A stretch of 64,000 bases of DNA from contig CAMACX010000002.1 in assembly GCA_945831575.1 (NCBI GenBank), positions 1 through 64,000 of the forward strand. The letters are read 5' to 3'. Below the pieces are notes generated by a model, which saw nothing but the letters and a program-made list of their open reading frames with translations, was not told the origin of the DNA and searched no databases. The translations under genes were made by a program, and so were the position numbers. Shown here one piece after another: positions 63,019 through 64,000 of this stretch; positions within the stretch are counted from its first letter, which is position 1, and each line of letters opens with the position of its first letter. The DNA is from an uncultured Mediterranea sp. Its GTDB lineage: Bacteria; Bacteroidota; Bacteroidia; Bacteroidales; Bacteroidaceae.

Positions 63019-63999
63019 ATGGCAACATTACAAACATCCTTTGCAGGACTGAAGTTGAAGAATCCGGTCATCGTAAGTAGTTCAGGCTTGACCGACAGTG
63101 CTGCGAAAAATCAGAAGTTGGCCGAAGCAGGTGCCGGTGCCATCGTATTGAAGTCACTCTTCGAGGAGCAAATTCTGATGGAGACCGACCACCTCGACGA
63201 TCCCTCTTTCTCGCCCGAGAGCAGTGAATACCTGACTGCTTATCTCCGTCAGCACAAGCTCGATGAGTATCTGCAGCTTATCCGCGACAGCAAGAAGGCC
63301 TGTGGCGACGTGCCCGTCATTGCCAGCATCAACTGCTATGATGACAGCAACTGGGTCGATTTCGCCCGTCAGATTGAGGCTGCCGGTGCTGATGCCATTG
63401 AGGTTAACATCCTGGCCCTGCAGACCGAGGTGAACTACACCTACGGCTCATTTGAGCAGCGCCACATCGAGATTCTCCGTCACATTCGTAATACCGTGAA
63501 GCTGCCCGTCATCATGAAGCTGGGCGACAATCTCACCAATCCTGTGGCGCTCATCAACCAGCTGCGTGCCAACGGCGCTGCGGCCGTGGTGCTCTTCAAC
63601 CGCTTCTATCAGCCCGACATCGACGTGGAGAAGATGACGCAGAGCATCGGACACGTGCTGAGCAACGAGGCTGACCTGGCCAAGTCACTCCGCTGGACGG
63701 GCATTGCCTCGGCAGCCGTGAGCGGTGTGGATTATGCCGTATCGGGCGGTGTGCATACGTCGGATGCGGTGGTCAAGGCTTTGCTGGCCGGTGCTTCGGC
63801 CGTAGAGGTATGCAGTGCCATCTACAGCAAGGGAGCCGGCGTGATCGCTGAGTTCAACAGCTTCATCGAGCAATGGATGGAGCGCAAGGGCATGGAGCGC
63901 ATCGAGAGCTTCAAGGGCCTGCTCAATCAGAAGGATGCCCAGGGCGTGAACACCTTCGAGCGCACCCAGTTCCTGAAGTACTTCGCCACCTACGAGTAA
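63019..63999 (+). CDS. Dihydroorotate dehydrogenase-like protein
   Basis: The 326-residue protein has an FMN TIM-barrel fold of the PyrD-like group: LKLKNPVIVSSSGLTDS at the start, IEVNILALQ, LPVIMKLGDNL, VSGGVHTSDAVVKALLAGASAVEVCSAIY near the phosphate site (shown only in part). It is close to PyrD but shorter at the N-terminus, and it lacks the usual catalytic base context; a substrate other than dihydroorotate is possible. The ATG at 63019 is preferred over an in-frame upstream start inside the previous gene. The stop is at the window edge (63997-63999), so the gene is complete. Confidence 0.8.
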   Translation: MATLQTSFAGLKLKNPVIVSSSGLTDSAAKNQKLAEAGAGAIVLKSLFEEQILMETDHLDDPSFSPESSEYLTAYLRQHKLDEYLQLIRDSKKACGDVPVIASINCYDDSNWVDFARQIEAAGADAIEVNILALQTEVNYTYGSFEQRHIEILRHIRNTVKLPVIMKLGDNLTNPVALINQLRANGAAAVVLFNRFYQPDIDVEKMTQSIGHVLSNEADLAKSLRWTGIASAAVSGVDYAVSGGVHTSDAVVKALLAGASAVEVCSAIYSKGAGVIAEFNSFIEQWMERKGMERIESFKGLLNQKDAQGVNTFERTQFLKYFATYE

Positions 64000-64000
64000 T

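Overview
The window looks like a chromosomal segment of a gut-type Bacteroidales bacterium (Bacteroidaceae or a close relative; the species cannot be read from the sequence). The signs are a SusC/SusD pair with a hybrid two-component regulator, Bacteroidetes promoters of the form TTTG - 19/20 bp - TAnnTTTG, no Shine-Dalgarno motifs before most starts, DUF3822, DUF4494 and DUF6242 proteins, Ser-type sulfatases, and methylmalonyl-CoA mutase subunits of the succinate/propionate route. There is no rRNA, prophage, transposase or CRISPR array.

Layout. 1-8.5 kb: tRNA-Pro, aroB, a small membrane protein, an outer-membrane barrel protein, cardiolipin synthase, rsmD and DUF3822. 8.5-14.4 kb: a RecD-like helicase, a small orphan gene, then two convergent AAA/DUF4143 ATPases, each with its own direct-repeat array upstream, and a 665-bp gap full of inverted repeats. 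14.4-22.4 kb (minus strand): ribD, a DUF6242 lipoprotein, uppS, bamA, two ompH/skp genes and murI, a cell-envelope cluster. 22.5-26.5 kb (plus): prmC, recX, pyrE, a SRPBCC protein and argH. 26.6-46.7 kb: a polysaccharide utilization locus (PUL) with a GH89 alpha-N-acetylglucosaminidase, a hybrid two-component system, two sulfatases, SusC/SusD, a GH123-like/DUF4091 enzyme, a tandem transglutaminase-like lipoprotein and cutC. 46.8-49 kb: a third ATPase/nuclease-fold protein and a 608-bp repeat-rich gap. 49-57.4 kb: rny, a probable 6S-type RNA, zapA and a ZapB-like partner, GNAT, M64 peptidase, Lrp/AsnC, folA, thyA and an AspT/YidE-type transporter. 57.5-64 kb: mutA-mutB, a DUF4494 protein, a YggS-type PLP protein and a dihydroorotate-dehydrogenase-like protein.

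How genes work together. The PUL lacks polysaccharide lyases but combines desulfation with removal of alpha-GlcNAc and perhaps beta-GalNAc, which points to sulfated host glycans such as mucin or glycolipid glycans (inference). The minus-strand envelope cluster pairs outer-membrane protein assembly (BamA, Skp-like chaperones) with undecaprenyl phosphate and D-glutamate supply. folA and thyA are adjacent and form a dTMP/folate module. mutA-mutB are a two-gene operon.

The most unusual feature is non-coding. Three stand-alone ATPases with PD-(D/E)XK-like C-termini each carry a different direct-repeat array next to their promoter. Many intergenic gaps hold micro-tandem repeats of 7, 8, 10 or 11 bp, often with a perfect inverted counterpart. 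One dispersed repeat carries a complete Bacteroidetes promoter at two places. All positions and repeat matches were read by eye; nothing was checked against a database.
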